This document shows positions 7,628 through 16,379 of a DNA stretch of 64,000 bases, piece after piece. The position numbers and the translations under genes are program-made. This stretch comes from Pseudactinotalea terrae (GTDB lineage Bacteria > Actinomycetota > Actinomycetes > Actinomycetales > Beutenbergiaceae): assembly GCF_009733845.1 (NCBI RefSeq), contig NZ_WNXZ01000001.1, positions 186,001 through 250,000 on the forward strand. The letters run 5' to 3'. The notes beneath the pieces are model-generated. The model saw only the letters and a program-made list of their open reading frames with translations. It made no database searches and was not told the origin of the DNA. Within the stretch, counting starts at the first letter, position 1. Each line of letters starts with the position of its first letter.

Positions 7628-8598
7628 CGTTCCTCCTCCTGCTGATCCGTGGGCTCGTCGCCGCCAGGACCGGGCTTGCCGTGACGCCCGTCGCGCCACA
7701 CGCCCGCGTGGTCTTCCTCGAGCGTGAGCCGTACGCGGTCCTTCAGCTCCAGCGCACTCACGAAGTCCTGCGGCAGCTGCATCCGCCCCACCTTGTCCAG
7801 CACCGCGAACTCCTCAGCCACGTGCAGCTCCGCGCCGTGCTCGTCGGTCTCACGGCGGCGCAGCACCTCGGTCGAGGTGCGCCCGTCGCGGATCTGCACG
7901 GTGCGCCGCACGTGCTCGGAGACCGTCGGGTCGTGCGTCACGATCAGCACCGTGACCCCGGTCTCCGCGTTGACGGTGCGCATCATCTCGAGCACCTCGG
8001 CGCTCGTGGCCTCGTCGAGCTCACCCGTGGGCTCGTCGGCCAGCAGCACCTGAGGCGAGTTCGCGACGGCGACCGCGATCGCCGTGCGCTGCTGCTCACC
8101 GCCCGACATGGCGCCGGGGCGCCGGTCGCGGCAGTGGCTCACGCCCAGCATCTCGAGCAGCGCGTCAGCCCGCTCGTCGATCGCCTTCGCCGATTGCCCG
8201 GCGAGCGCCATCGGCAGTGCGACGTTCTCGAGCGCGTTCAGGTACGGGAGCAGGTTGCGGGAGGTCTGCTGCCAGACGAACCCCACCGTGTGCCGCTGGT
8301 AGGCGACGCGCCGCTTGCCGCCGAGCGTCAGCAGGTCCACACCGGCCACCGACGCCCGTCCTGCCGTCGGGGTGTCGAGTCCCGACAGGATCGTCAGCAG
8401 CGTCGACTTGCCGGACCCGGACGCCCCGACGATCGCGACCAGGTCGCCGGCCTCGACGTGCAGGTTGAGTCCCTGGAGGGCCTGCACCTCGATGCCGTCG
8501 GCCGCGTAGATGCGCACGAGGTCCTCGCACACGATCTCGCCTCCGCTGACTCGCGTCGTGGCGCCGTCGATGGGTTCCTGGGCGGTGGATGTGCTCAT
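7624..8598 (-). CDS. ABC transporter ATP-binding protein with AbrB-like C-terminal tail
   Basis: Second ATPase of the operon, 324 aa, about 80 longer than its neighbour. Walker A is GASGSGKS (58-65), the signature MSGGEQQ (164-170), Walker B VLLADE (184-189) and the switch region IVTHD (~219-223). After residue 245 comes an extension whose core, VLDKVGRMQLPQDFVSALEL (266-285), reads like the strand-turn of an AbrB/SpoVT swapped-hairpin domain (xDxxGRxxLPxxxxxxL), followed by an acidic end. The tail may mediate dimerisation or bind nucleic acid; this is inference. The ATG at 8598 overlaps the stop of the upstream permease gene (ATGA), and its own stop overlaps the next start (ATGA). Confidence 0.93.
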   Translation of the reverse strand: MSTSTAQEPIDGATTRVSGGEIVCEDLVRIYAADGIEVQALQGLNLHVEAGDLVAIVGASGSGKSTLLTILSGLDTPTAGRASVAGVDLLTLGGKRRVAYQRHTVGFVWQQTSRNLLPYLNALENVALPMALAGQSAKAIDERADALLEMLGVSHCRDRRPGAMSGGEQQRTAIAVAVANSPQVLLADEPTGELDEATSAEVLEMMRTVNAETGVTVLIVTHDPTVSEHVRRTVQIRDGRTSTEVLRRRETDEHGAELHVAEEFAVLDKVGRMQLPQDFVSALELKDRVRLTLEEDHAGVWRDGRHGKPGPGGDEPTDQQEEER

Positions 8599-11348
8599 GT
8601 CGCGTCTCCGATGCGCAGCACGGACAGGGACAGTCTGCGGGCCACCGCGCTGGCGACGAGCAGTGTGAGACCGAGGATGGCGAGCACCCCGGCGAGGACG
8701 AGCGCGAGCCGCCCCCCGTCGTAGACGACCGGGGGAGAGGACTGCCCGGTGAACGGCGACAGGTCCACGGTCGCCACCACGAGATGCGGCAGCGCCAGCC
8801 CGAGCACGGTGCCGACCACCAGCGCCACGATCCCCAGCGGTACGAGCTCCCACGAGACCAGGCGCCGTGAGTCGCGCGCACCGATGCCCAGGGTGCGCAG
8901 CACGGCCACGAGCCGGCCCCGCTCGGGAGCGGCCAGCACCAGCGTCAGCACCAGTGCCAGCACCGACTGCAGCACGCTGACCACGAGCGCCACCACGAAG
9001 CCCACCTGCATCGAGATCGCACTCGGCGAGGACAGGAACGCCGACTGCTGGCCCGACGACGTCGCGATCGTGCCGATGCCGCCGACGATCCGGCTCACCT
9101 CCGTGGTCACGGCGTCGACGTCGGCGTCGGGCTCGAGGTCGACCAGCAGGAGGCGGGGCACGAGGTTCTGCCCGGTCACCTCCCGCAGCAGCTCGAGGTC
9201 GACCACCGCCCACAGCGGCCCCTCGGCGAACCCCGCGGCGGCGGCCGCCGTGCCGACCTGCGTCACCGGTACCAGGGAGCCGATCCGGACGCTGAGGTCC
9301 AGGCCGTCCTCCTCGGGCAGGAGCGCGCTCGACAGGACGATCGGGATGGCCTCGCCCTCGAGGGCAGCCATCCCCGCAGGCAGCGCAAGCGCTCCGGTCA
9401 CGCCTGTCTGCACGATGCCGAGCGTCGCGGTGTCGACGGCGTAGAGGGTCGCCTGCCGGGTCGACTCGCCGGCGGTGAGCGCGGTCTGCGGCTCCGCGAA
9501 GACACGTGCGGTCGCGGCGACGCCCTCGACGCCCTCGATCTCGGCGACGACCTCGTCCGAGTACGGCGGACCGGCGAGCCGCATCTCGGCCCCGTTGGCG
9601 GCGAGGGTGGCCTCGCCGACCCCCGTGCTCAGGGTCGAGAGCATCGCCGTCGAGAAGATCGCGATCGAGGTGCCCACGAGCAGAGCGAGCATCGGGACGA
9701 GCCCGCCGCCGCTCTCGCGGATCGCACGGGCCGACCCCAGGAACGCCGCCAGGCCACGCCCGCGCCGTGCCGCTGCGTGCACGAGCCGCATCGGGAACGG
9801 GAACAGCCGGGTCGCGAGCACCGCGGCGGCGAGGGAGATCAGCAGCGGCGTCGCCGTGGTGAGCGGGTCGACCGTGGTGGTGGTTGTGGCCTGCAGGCCA
9901 CGGCTGAGCAGCAGGTAGACCGCCCCACCGGCGATCGCGACGAGGAGGACCTCGGCCACCCAGCGCCATCTGCTGCTCGACCGGGTGGAGATGTCCGCAC
10001 GCTGCGTGCGTAGGCTCGGGAGCTTCTCGGAGGCGAGCAGCACGGCGGGCGCCAGCGCGGCCAGGGCGGGCAGGCCGTAGTCGCCCAGCTGGAACGACTC
10101 CGGCACCAGCACGGTCGCCGCCGCAGCCCCGAGCAGCGCAGCGGGCACCCCGAGCACGAGACCCTCCGCCGCCAGCGCACCCCGGATCTGCCACGGTGAT
10201 CCGCCACGGGCGTTCGCGAGCGCGAGCGTGGCGCGCCGTCGAGAGACCGAGAGCCGGGTCCCGAGCGCGAGCAGCGCGAACGTCACACCGACGGGCCCGG
10301 CGGCCACGAGGGTCAGCACCGCGGAGGTGCCGCGCTGGGAGGTGATCGCACGGTCGAGCACGTCGATGAGCTGAGAGCCCAGCCTCATCTGGAGACCGCC
10401 GCCGAAGCCGGACTCGCCGAGCGGGATGTTGCGCGCGGTGACGTCCCGGAGGTCGTCGAGAAGGCCTGCGACATCTCCGGTTCCGACGGCGACCGGGATC
10501 CAGACGCTCGTGGTCGGTCGCAGGGCGCTCGAGCTGAGTGCCTGTGCGGTGTCGGGGTGAACGTACGCAGCGCCGATGGCGAAGTCGCCCGCGTTCGGGT
10601 CGGAGGCGATGCGTGGTGTCAGACCGCTGACCTGGAACTGCCAGTACTCCTCGTCCTGGTCCGTGGCCTCGAAGAGTCCCGTGACGACGGCCACCACGGG
10701 CTCCGCGGCCTCGGGCGAGGCCGGCGCCTCGGGGCTCGGCCAGCCGCTGAGCTCGTCGCCCACGCTCACCCCGAGACGCTGTGCCGTGTGAACCGAGAAC
10801 ATCACCTCGATCTGCGTCGCCGGTGCTGTCGAGCCATCACCGCTGGCGTCGAGCTGGAGCCCCGGCCACGCCGCAGGCTCGGTCCCGGCGACGATCGTGG
10901 CGTGCTCGAGCAGGCTGTCGATGGCGCGCAGCTCGAAGAACCGGCCGGCGAGGTCGGCGGGGCGGGGTGTCGGCGCGTCGAACGGCATCCCGGTCCCGGT
11001 CGGGTTGACCGGCGGCATGCCCACCGAGATCAGCAGCTCCGGGTCGCCGAGGTTCGGGCGCAGCATCGGTCCAGCCTCGTCGACGACGCCCTCGACCGCG
11101 TCGAGCGCCGCCGCATACGTGGTCGAGGTGTCGAAGGCACCGACGGGCCAACCGAGCGCGGTGCCGGTCAACGCGCGCGCATTCGCGTTGGTCTGCGCCA
11201 TCTGGAACGTCACCTCGTCGGCGAACGTCGCCCGGGACAGCCGCGGCCATGCGGTGAACAGGCCGGCCGCGACGGCGACGATGACCATGATGGCGATCGA
11301 GGCACCGATCGAGCTGGTCGCCTGGCGCAGCAGCAGCCGGAGCCTCAT
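8595..11348 (-). CDS. FtsX-like ABC transporter permease (second of two)
   Basis: Large membrane protein (917 aa) of the MacB/FtsX superfamily. An N-terminal membrane helix (~residues 15-35, GASIAIMVIVAVAAGLFTAW) is followed by a long extracytoplasmic domain, two clusters of hydrophobic helices in the middle and a C-terminal FtsX-like helix set (ending VVGTVLGLALPHLVVATVDL and LALVLAGVLAILGLTLLVAS). Such permeases usually export, or extract from the membrane, lipids, peptides or lipoproteins rather than import nutrients. The start is the ATG at 11348 (MRLRLLLRQA), which overlaps the TGA of the micro-ORF; upstream in-frame sequence is only the antisense of that element's other frame. It probably pairs with the permease at 11410-14556. 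Confidence 0.9.
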   Translation of the reverse strand: MRLRLLLRQATSSIGASIAIMVIVAVAAGLFTAWPRLSRATFADEVTFQMAQTNANARALTGTALGWPVGAFDTSTTYAAALDAVEGVVDEAGPMLRPNLGDPELLISVGMPPVNPTGTGMPFDAPTPRPADLAGRFFELRAIDSLLEHATIVAGTEPAAWPGLQLDASGDGSTAPATQIEVMFSVHTAQRLGVSVGDELSGWPSPEAPASPEAAEPVVAVVTGLFEATDQDEEYWQFQVSGLTPRIASDPNAGDFAIGAAYVHPDTAQALSSSALRPTTSVWIPVAVGTGDVAGLLDDLRDVTARNIPLGESGFGGGLQMRLGSQLIDVLDRAITSQRGTSAVLTLVAAGPVGVTFALLALGTRLSVSRRRATLALANARGGSPWQIRGALAAEGLVLGVPAALLGAAAATVLVPESFQLGDYGLPALAALAPAVLLASEKLPSLRTQRADISTRSSSRWRWVAEVLLVAIAGGAVYLLLSRGLQATTTTTVDPLTTATPLLISLAAAVLATRLFPFPMRLVHAAARRGRGLAAFLGSARAIRESGGGLVPMLALLVGTSIAIFSTAMLSTLSTGVGEATLAANGAEMRLAGPPYSDEVVAEIEGVEGVAATARVFAEPQTALTAGESTRQATLYAVDTATLGIVQTGVTGALALPAGMAALEGEAIPIVLSSALLPEEDGLDLSVRIGSLVPVTQVGTAAAAAGFAEGPLWAVVDLELLREVTGQNLVPRLLLVDLEPDADVDAVTTEVSRIVGGIGTIATSSGQQSAFLSSPSAISMQVGFVVALVVSVLQSVLALVLTLVLAAPERGRLVAVLRTLGIGARDSRRLVSWELVPLGIVALVVGTVLGLALPHLVVATVDLSPFTGQSSPPVVYDGGRLALVLAGVLAILGLTLLVASAVARRLSLSVLRIGDAT

Positions 11349-11413
11349 ACGGGGTCCTCGCGACGTTGTGCGGCGGAGCGGAGCGGGGGAGCAGAACGTC
11401 GTGGGGTGTTCAT
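11345..11413 (-). CDS. 22-codon micro-ORF of the 59-bp coupling element (copy 1)
   Basis: A tiny ORF joins two permease genes. Its ATG (CAT at 11411-11413) overlaps the stop of the upstream gene and its TGA (TCA at 11345-11347) overlaps the next gene's ATG; both junctions read ATGA. The peptide is MN followed by TPRRSAPPLRSAAQRREDP and V: very basic, with no membrane segment. The same 19 residues form the N-terminus of the protein encoded at 60319-61515, and the two nucleotide differences between copies are both synonymous. This argues that the peptide, not just the DNA, is under selection. Ribosomes finishing the first permease would pass through it into the second. Confidence 0.7.
   Translation of the reverse strand: MNTPRRSAPPLRSAAQRREDPV
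11350..11408 (-). repeat. 59-bp dispersed element, copy 1
   Basis: It matches 61449-61507 at 57 of 59 positions in the same orientation relative to the genes. Near its ends it carries the inverted repeat CGACGTT (11361-11367) and AACGTCG (11395-11401), able to form a 7-bp stem with a 27-nt loop. It lies entirely in the micro-ORF between two permease genes. Confidence 0.92.
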
Positions 11414-14400
11414 CGGATCTCCTCCCGCCAGGTGGTGTCACGGGCCTGGCTGCGGACGCGGGCGCCGTACCAGAGCGCGACAGCCGCGACCACGAGCGCG
11501 ATCACCGCGACCATCGCGATGCCCGGCGGCCAGTCGAAGGTCAGTCCCAGCGGCACCGCCGGGGAGACCTGCGGAGCGGTCGAGCGGATCAGCGGGACCA
11601 TGATCAGCAGGCTCAGCAGCCACCCGGCGAGCAGACCCGCGAGCAGCGCCCCGATCTCGAGCCCGAGCAGCTCACGGCTGCGCGAACGGCCCTGCTGGGC
11701 GGCACCCACACCGACCGCTCGCAGCACCACGACCTCACCGCGGCGCGAGGCGGCCTGCGTCATCGCGACGGCCACCATCGCCGGGAGCGCGAGCAGCAGC
11801 GCACACACCGCCGCCACCCAGTAGACGATCCGAGCCGGCGCCGCCACGGTGTCGGTGATGCCCTCGCCCGCAGCCACGATCGTCGTCTGCGGGGGCAGAT
11901 CGACGCGCAGGGCTCCGGCGAGCGCCGACGGTGCTCGATCGCCGCCGTCGACCCAGACCTGGCTGATCGCGGGGACGTCGGTCGAGGTCCGCAGCAGGAT
12001 GTTCTGGAGCGTTCCGAGATCGGCGAGGACGGCGGCGGCCTCCGGGTTGCCCGGAACCACGGGCATCGCGGCGACCTGCTCGACCCGCACCGGGATCGTG
12101 CCGACCACCAGGTCGGAGCCGTCGGGTCGGATCTGGTCGGACCAGCCAGGGGTGGTCGCGACCGGCAGCACCAGGCCCGACTCGGAGACCGGCATGAAGC
12201 GTTGCGTGGTGGTCGGCACCAGCTGGTCGTACGGGCCGGTCACATCGCCGGTGAACGTGCCGGTGAAAGCCATGGTGGCCTCGGACTCGAACGGCGCGGC
12301 ATCGCGCGGAGCCGGGAGCACGGCCGGGTCCCAGGTCAGCTCGTTGCCGGTGAGCACCTCGGTCCCGCCGGCCGAGACCGCGTCGACGGCCACGTGCCAG
12401 GTCGTGGGTGAGTAGCTCGCCTCCATGCGCGTGTCGACGGCGATCAGGCGCCACTGCCCGGGCGGCAGGGACACCTCGAGCACCTCCGAGACCGGCCGGC
12501 CGCGGTCGGGGTTCTCGATGGTGACCCACTCGTCCGTGTCCGGGTTCCACCCCTGCCGGTCGCCGGCAGCCACGCGGAACGATCCGAGGGTCAGGTTGAT
12601 CAGCTCCGATCCTTGGGCCAGCCAGGCCTGGAGCTCGACCCCCCGGGAGGGGTGGCCGAGCTCGGGATGATCGGCGGAGACGGTGACGTCGAACGTGAGG
12701 GACTCGGCGCCGTCGGGCAGCTCGATGCCTGGGAGCGGATCCGATCCCGGGGTGAGCAACGGCACCACCGGGTCGAGCAACGTGCCAGGAGCGGACGAGA
12801 CGCCGATGTCGGACATGGGCAGCGCGGTGATCTGCCCGACGGTCTCGTCCATCCGCACCGCGCCCTGGAGCACACCGGTCGCGCTCGCACCCGGGCCGGC
12901 GGCGGCGGCCACCTCGGCGACGCCGGCGGGATGGCTCAGGACGATGCCACCGACGGTCTCGACCCGCACGTCGGCACCGACCGAGACCTGCGCCGAGGCG
13001 GTACGCAGCGCGTTCCAGGTCCCGGCGTAGCCGCTCGCGATCGTCGCGATCGCCGCGGCCAGCACCACGAGCACCACGGGGACGGCGTTGACCGTGATCC
13101 TGCGGGATGACTGGCGCAGCTCGGTCACCGGGGAGAAGCCGTTGCGCCTGGCCGCCACCGCGGTGAGCGCGCGGCTCGCAGGACCGGCGAGGGCGACGGT
13201 CGCGAGCGCGACGGCGATCAGGGCCAGTGCAGGCGCACCGACGGCGACCACGTCGATCGCTCGGGTGCCAGGCACCAGCGGCGAGCCGTTGCGGATGAAC
13301 CGCCACAGCGAGAACCCGGCGAACGCGGCCACCAGCACCAGCGCGCTGCCCGCGAGGGCGGTGGTGGCACGACCGCTCTCGCCCTCGGGATGCAGCCCGG
13401 TCAGAGCGGCGCGCGTGACGGCCGCGACCATCACGCCGAGCACACCGACCACGACCGCGCCGGTCACCGCGACCGTGGAGCCGAGCGAGAAGCCGGAGCG
13501 ATCCCAGAAGCCGATGACGGTGGCCGCGCCGCCGAGCAGTGCCCCGCACGCGACCGCCACGCCCTCCAGGGCTCCGATGCCGATCAGCTGCCGGGGCGAG
13601 GCGCCACGGGAGAGGAGCACGAGGGTCTCGCGCTCGCGGATCGCGGCGAGCAACCTCGTGATCTGCCAGAGCGCCACCAGCGAGACCAGCGCCACCACGA
13701 GCAGCGGGATCGCGCTGGATGCCCGCACCGAGGCGAGGCCGTCGCGGGCATCGAGGAGAGTGGTGGCGAGCGACCCTGTGCTGGTGACACCGCGGATGGT
13801 CAGATCCGCGTCGTCGAGCGCCCCGGTGATCCGGGGAAGGCCGCGGAGCCAGCCGTCGAGCGCCTGCGGGCTCAGCTCGCTGCCGGGCGTGATCGTCCAG
13901 CGGACGAACGGTGCGAGCGCCAGCGGCTCGACGGTGTCCATGCCGACCACCCACGGGCCGTAGGTGTCGATCTCCAGCGGGTCCGCGCCGGTCCGCAGCA
14001 TCAGGTCGCCGGCCCAGTGCGTGTCCTCGGCGTCGTGAGGTTCCCAGATGCCGACGACGGTCAGGTCCGTCCGTGCGTCCTCGGCGGTGACCCCGACGAC
14101 GTCGCCCACCTCGATCCCCAGGGTCTGGGCGGCGCCGGCGTGCAACGCGGTCTCGTCAGCCCCGGTCGGCCACGTGCCCGCCAGGATGGTGGCGTGGTCG
14201 GCGATCCGATCGTCCACCAGGAGCGTCGCCCGTTCGGTGCGGTCGACGATCGGCATCGGAGGCGTCCGGATCGAGGACCAGGTCGTCGCCCCCTCGGGCA
14301 GCAGGTCGTCGATGACCTGGTCGGCTCCCGAGCGTTGAGCCTCCGGGTCGTCGGCGAGGCGCGTCTGCACCTGGAGCACCCGCGCCGCAGGTGGCGACGC

Positions 14401-14556
14401 GGAGATCGCGTCCCGGACCCCCGCCGTCGAGGACACCTCGAGGAACGCCAGCGTGCCCGCCAGCGCGAGCACCACGAGCGCCGCCATGGCGGTGAGCAGC
14501 GCGACCAGCCCGGTGCGGGCGCGCGAACGGCGCCACGCGTACCCGCCTGTGCGCAC
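11410..14556 (-). CDS. FtsX-like ABC transporter permease (first of two)
   Basis: Membrane protein of 1048 aa, same superfamily as its downstream partner. It has an N-terminal helix (LVALLTAMAALVVLALAGTLAFL), a long extracytoplasmic domain, a central helix group (LLVVALVSLVALWQITRLLA onward, with the FtsX-like LLSRGASPRQL cytoplasmic loop), a second extracytoplasmic domain, and C-terminal helices. I start it at the GTG at 14556 because a clear GGAGG (14564-14568) lies seven bases upstream; the frame is open to a GTG at 14607 but those residues are Gly/Ala-rich leader. With the second permease and two ATPases it makes a full exporter whose substrate is unknown. Confidence 0.88.
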   Translation of the reverse strand: MRTGGYAWRRSRARTGLVALLTAMAALVVLALAGTLAFLEVSSTAGVRDAISASPPAARVLQVQTRLADDPEAQRSGADQVIDDLLPEGATTWSSIRTPPMPIVDRTERATLLVDDRIADHATILAGTWPTGADETALHAGAAQTLGIEVGDVVGVTAEDARTDLTVVGIWEPHDAEDTHWAGDLMLRTGADPLEIDTYGPWVVGMDTVEPLALAPFVRWTITPGSELSPQALDGWLRGLPRITGALDDADLTIRGVTSTGSLATTLLDARDGLASVRASSAIPLLVVALVSLVALWQITRLLAAIRERETLVLLSRGASPRQLIGIGALEGVAVACGALLGGAATVIGFWDRSGFSLGSTVAVTGAVVVGVLGVMVAAVTRAALTGLHPEGESGRATTALAGSALVLVAAFAGFSLWRFIRNGSPLVPGTRAIDVVAVGAPALALIAVALATVALAGPASRALTAVAARRNGFSPVTELRQSSRRITVNAVPVVLVVLAAAIATIASGYAGTWNALRTASAQVSVGADVRVETVGGIVLSHPAGVAEVAAAAGPGASATGVLQGAVRMDETVGQITALPMSDIGVSSAPGTLLDPVVPLLTPGSDPLPGIELPDGAESLTFDVTVSADHPELGHPSRGVELQAWLAQGSELINLTLGSFRVAAGDRQGWNPDTDEWVTIENPDRGRPVSEVLEVSLPPGQWRLIAVDTRMEASYSPTTWHVAVDAVSAGGTEVLTGNELTWDPAVLPAPRDAAPFESEATMAFTGTFTGDVTGPYDQLVPTTTQRFMPVSESGLVLPVATTPGWSDQIRPDGSDLVVGTIPVRVEQVAAMPVVPGNPEAAAVLADLGTLQNILLRTSTDVPAISQVWVDGGDRAPSALAGALRVDLPPQTTIVAAGEGITDTVAAPARIVYWVAAVCALLLALPAMVAVAMTQAASRRGEVVVLRAVGVGAAQQGRSRSRELLGLEIGALLAGLLAGWLLSLLIMVPLIRSTAPQVSPAVPLGLTFDWPPGIAMVAVIALVVAAVALWYGARVRSQARDTTWREEIR

Positions 14557-14563
14557 TCCGTTG

Positions 14564-14568
14564 CCTCC
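14564..14568 (-). promoter_or_regulatory. Shine-Dalgarno GGAGG that fixes the start of the first permease
   Basis: GGAGG on the minus strand, seven bases before the GTG at 14556. The alternative upstream GTG at 14607 has no such site, so the shorter protein is preferred. Confidence 0.7.
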
Positions 14569-14646
14569 GAATCCCCCTGCTGCAGGCGCAACGGTAACCG
14601 AGATCACACCCGGCGTCGCGGAGCCGTGGCCGTGCCGCGCCCGAGA

Positions 14647-15915
14647 TCAGCGAGGCGGCGTCTGCTGCGGCTGGCCCCACTGCTGCGGCGCCTGACCCTG
14701 GGGCGGCGGCCACTGCTGGTGCTGCGGAGGCCAGGGCTGCTGAGCCTGCGGCTGGCTGCCCTGCTGCGGGTGCTGCTGCCACGGCCCGTGCCCCGGGGAG
14801 GGCGGCGGCTGCTGCTGACGCGGACGGATCATGCGATGCAGCAACCGCTCCAGCGGTCCCTGGCCGAGCGTGAGCTGCCAGATGGTCGCGAACACCAGCG
14901 ACGCGAGGGTGAGCCAGATCAGCGGCCAGTTGGACTCAGGGTTGTAGACCGCCTCGCGTCCGAGGACGGCGATGTAGACGATGTGCGCGGAGTAGACGGT
15001 CAAGGACATCGCGCCCATCGCCGAGACCGGCGTGAGGATGACGCGCATCGGCGGGACCGACGTCGTCAGCAGCAGGCACAGACCGAGCACCGCGACGGCG
15101 AACCCGACGTTGCCCAGCATCTCGAACGTGGTGTTGGAGTGCGGCTCGATCGTCACGAGATCCTGGACCAGCCCGCCGGTGCTCCGCTCGAGCGCGAGGC
15201 CCGGCAGGTAGCCGGCCGCGGCCACCAACGCACCGCCGACCAGCAGGCCCAGCGCCGTGGTCCACCGGCGCAGCGGCATCCGGCCCACGGCGAGGCCGAC
15301 CAGGATGTAGAGGACCCAGGACAGCGCGGGGTAGTAGCCGGACCACAGGTCCGCGACCACCGGGATGATCAGCGCGACGCCACCGGTGTCGGTATAGGCA
15401 TAGACGTCGGGCGAGGTCCCTCCGAGCACGGCGTGACGGGACAGCAGCACGAGGCTGGGCATCACGACGGCGACGGCGGCGGACCAGGCGAGCAACGCCG
15501 TCGGACCCATCCTCAGGAAGGGGATCGCGAGCACGAACAGCAGTGCGTACGCGCCCAGGATCACCGCGACCGGCGTCCCCATCGCCGTGAGCGCCCAGCC
15601 GAGCACCATGAGGATCGCCGAACGCTTGAGCAGGCGGCTGCGCTGGACCGCGTACTCGGCCTCGTCGCCGTTCGCGTAGGCGCGCTTGGTCATGAACGCC
15701 AGCCCTGTGCCCGCGAGGGTGGCGAAGAGTGCGGAGGGGCGCCCGTCGGCGAGCCAGAACCAGCCGGTCGTCGAGAAGAACTCGGTGCTGCGCTCCAGGC
15801 CGAGGTGCGCGATGAACATCCCGATGATGGCGAGGCCACGCGCGACGTCGACGCCGACGATCCGCGCCTTCTTCTGCTTCGGCGCGCTCACGGCGGGCGC
15901 GGTCATGGTGGCCAT
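14647..15915 (-). CDS. YeiB/DUF418-like multi-pass membrane protein
   Basis: Membrane protein of 422 aa with about ten hydrophobic helices. It opens with RIVGVDVARGLAIIGMFIAHLG, the typical first helix of the YeiB/DUF418/DUF1624 (acyltransferase-related, heparan-acetyltransferase-like) families, where a helix-borne histidine is conserved (H in FIAHLG). The C-terminal ~60 residues are a Gln/Pro-rich cytoplasmic tail with repeated PQ-rich units (QQQPPPSPGHG onward). The start at the ATG at 15915 is chosen because residues upstream are not membrane-like; an ATG nine bases inside is also possible. It may transfer an acyl group to a surface glycan or cofactor. It lies 90 bp upstream of the exporter operon on the same strand, so co-transcription is possible. 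Confidence 0.78.
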   Translation of the reverse strand: MATMTAPAVSAPKQKKARIVGVDVARGLAIIGMFIAHLGLERSTEFFSTTGWFWLADGRPSALFATLAGTGLAFMTKRAYANGDEAEYAVQRSRLLKRSAILMVLGWALTAMGTPVAVILGAYALLFVLAIPFLRMGPTALLAWSAAVAVVMPSLVLLSRHAVLGGTSPDVYAYTDTGGVALIIPVVADLWSGYYPALSWVLYILVGLAVGRMPLRRWTTALGLLVGGALVAAAGYLPGLALERSTGGLVQDLVTIEPHSNTTFEMLGNVGFAVAVLGLCLLLTTSVPPMRVILTPVSAMGAMSLTVYSAHIVYIAVLGREAVYNPESNWPLIWLTLASLVFATIWQLTLGQGPLERLLHRMIRPRQQQPPPSPGHGPWQQHPQQGSQPQAQQPWPPQHQQWPPPQGQAPQQWGQPQQTPPR

Positions 15916-15986
15916 GGCGCACAGGCTAACGATCGCGGCGCCCCCGGCGCCCGCGCGCACGAGGGGAGAAGTGCCTAGGGTGAGGC

Positions 15987-16370
15987 ATGGCCGACTGGGA
16001 CGACGTCGTGCGGGTGGCGAAGGCGCTCGCGGGTGCGGAGCCGAGCACCACGTGGGGCAACCCCTGCTGGAAGGTGCGCGGAAAGAGCTTCGCCTGGCAG
16101 CGACCGCTCACGAAGAAGGACCGGGCGGATCTGGGCGACGCCGCACCTGATGGCCAGGTCCTCGCCGTCCGCGTCGAGGACCTGGGGGAGAAGGAGGCGA
16201 TCCTGGCCACTCCCGGGCCGTGGTTCACCACGCCTCACTTCGACGGCTACCCAGCGGTGCTCGTAGACCTGGACGAGGCGACGCCCGAGCAGGTGCACGA
16301 GCTCGTGCTCGACGCCTGGCGTGCGATGGCACCCGCCGACCAGCCGGCGGGCGGCCGGTTCGAGGACTAG
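15987..16370 (+). CDS. MmcQ/YjbR family protein
   Basis: Small cytoplasmic protein (127 aa) of the MmcQ/YjbR-like fold, recognised by the N-terminal ALAGAEPSTTWGNPCWKVRGKSFAW segment and the PWFTTPHFDGYPAVLVDLD region followed by a C-terminal helix with ELVLDAWRAMAP. The family has a CyaY-like/DNA-binding-like fold but no settled biochemical role. TAGGGT lies five bases upstream of the ATG, so the transcript may be leaderless. It is followed nine bases later by a methyltransferase gene. Confidence 0.82.
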   Translation: MADWDDVVRVAKALAGAEPSTTWGNPCWKVRGKSFAWQRPLTKKDRADLGDAAPDGQVLAVRVEDLGEKEAILATPGPWFTTPHFDGYPAVLVDLDEATPEQVHELVLDAWRAMAPADQPAGGRFED

Positions 16371-16379
16371 CGTGAGGTC

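Noticed and set aside
13390-15978. An 862-codon open frame on the plus strand opposite the permease and YeiB-like genes
   Set aside because: It is the antisense of two well-supported membrane-protein genes; its translation is Arg/Gly/Asp-rich low complexity as expected from high-GC antisense, with no domain.
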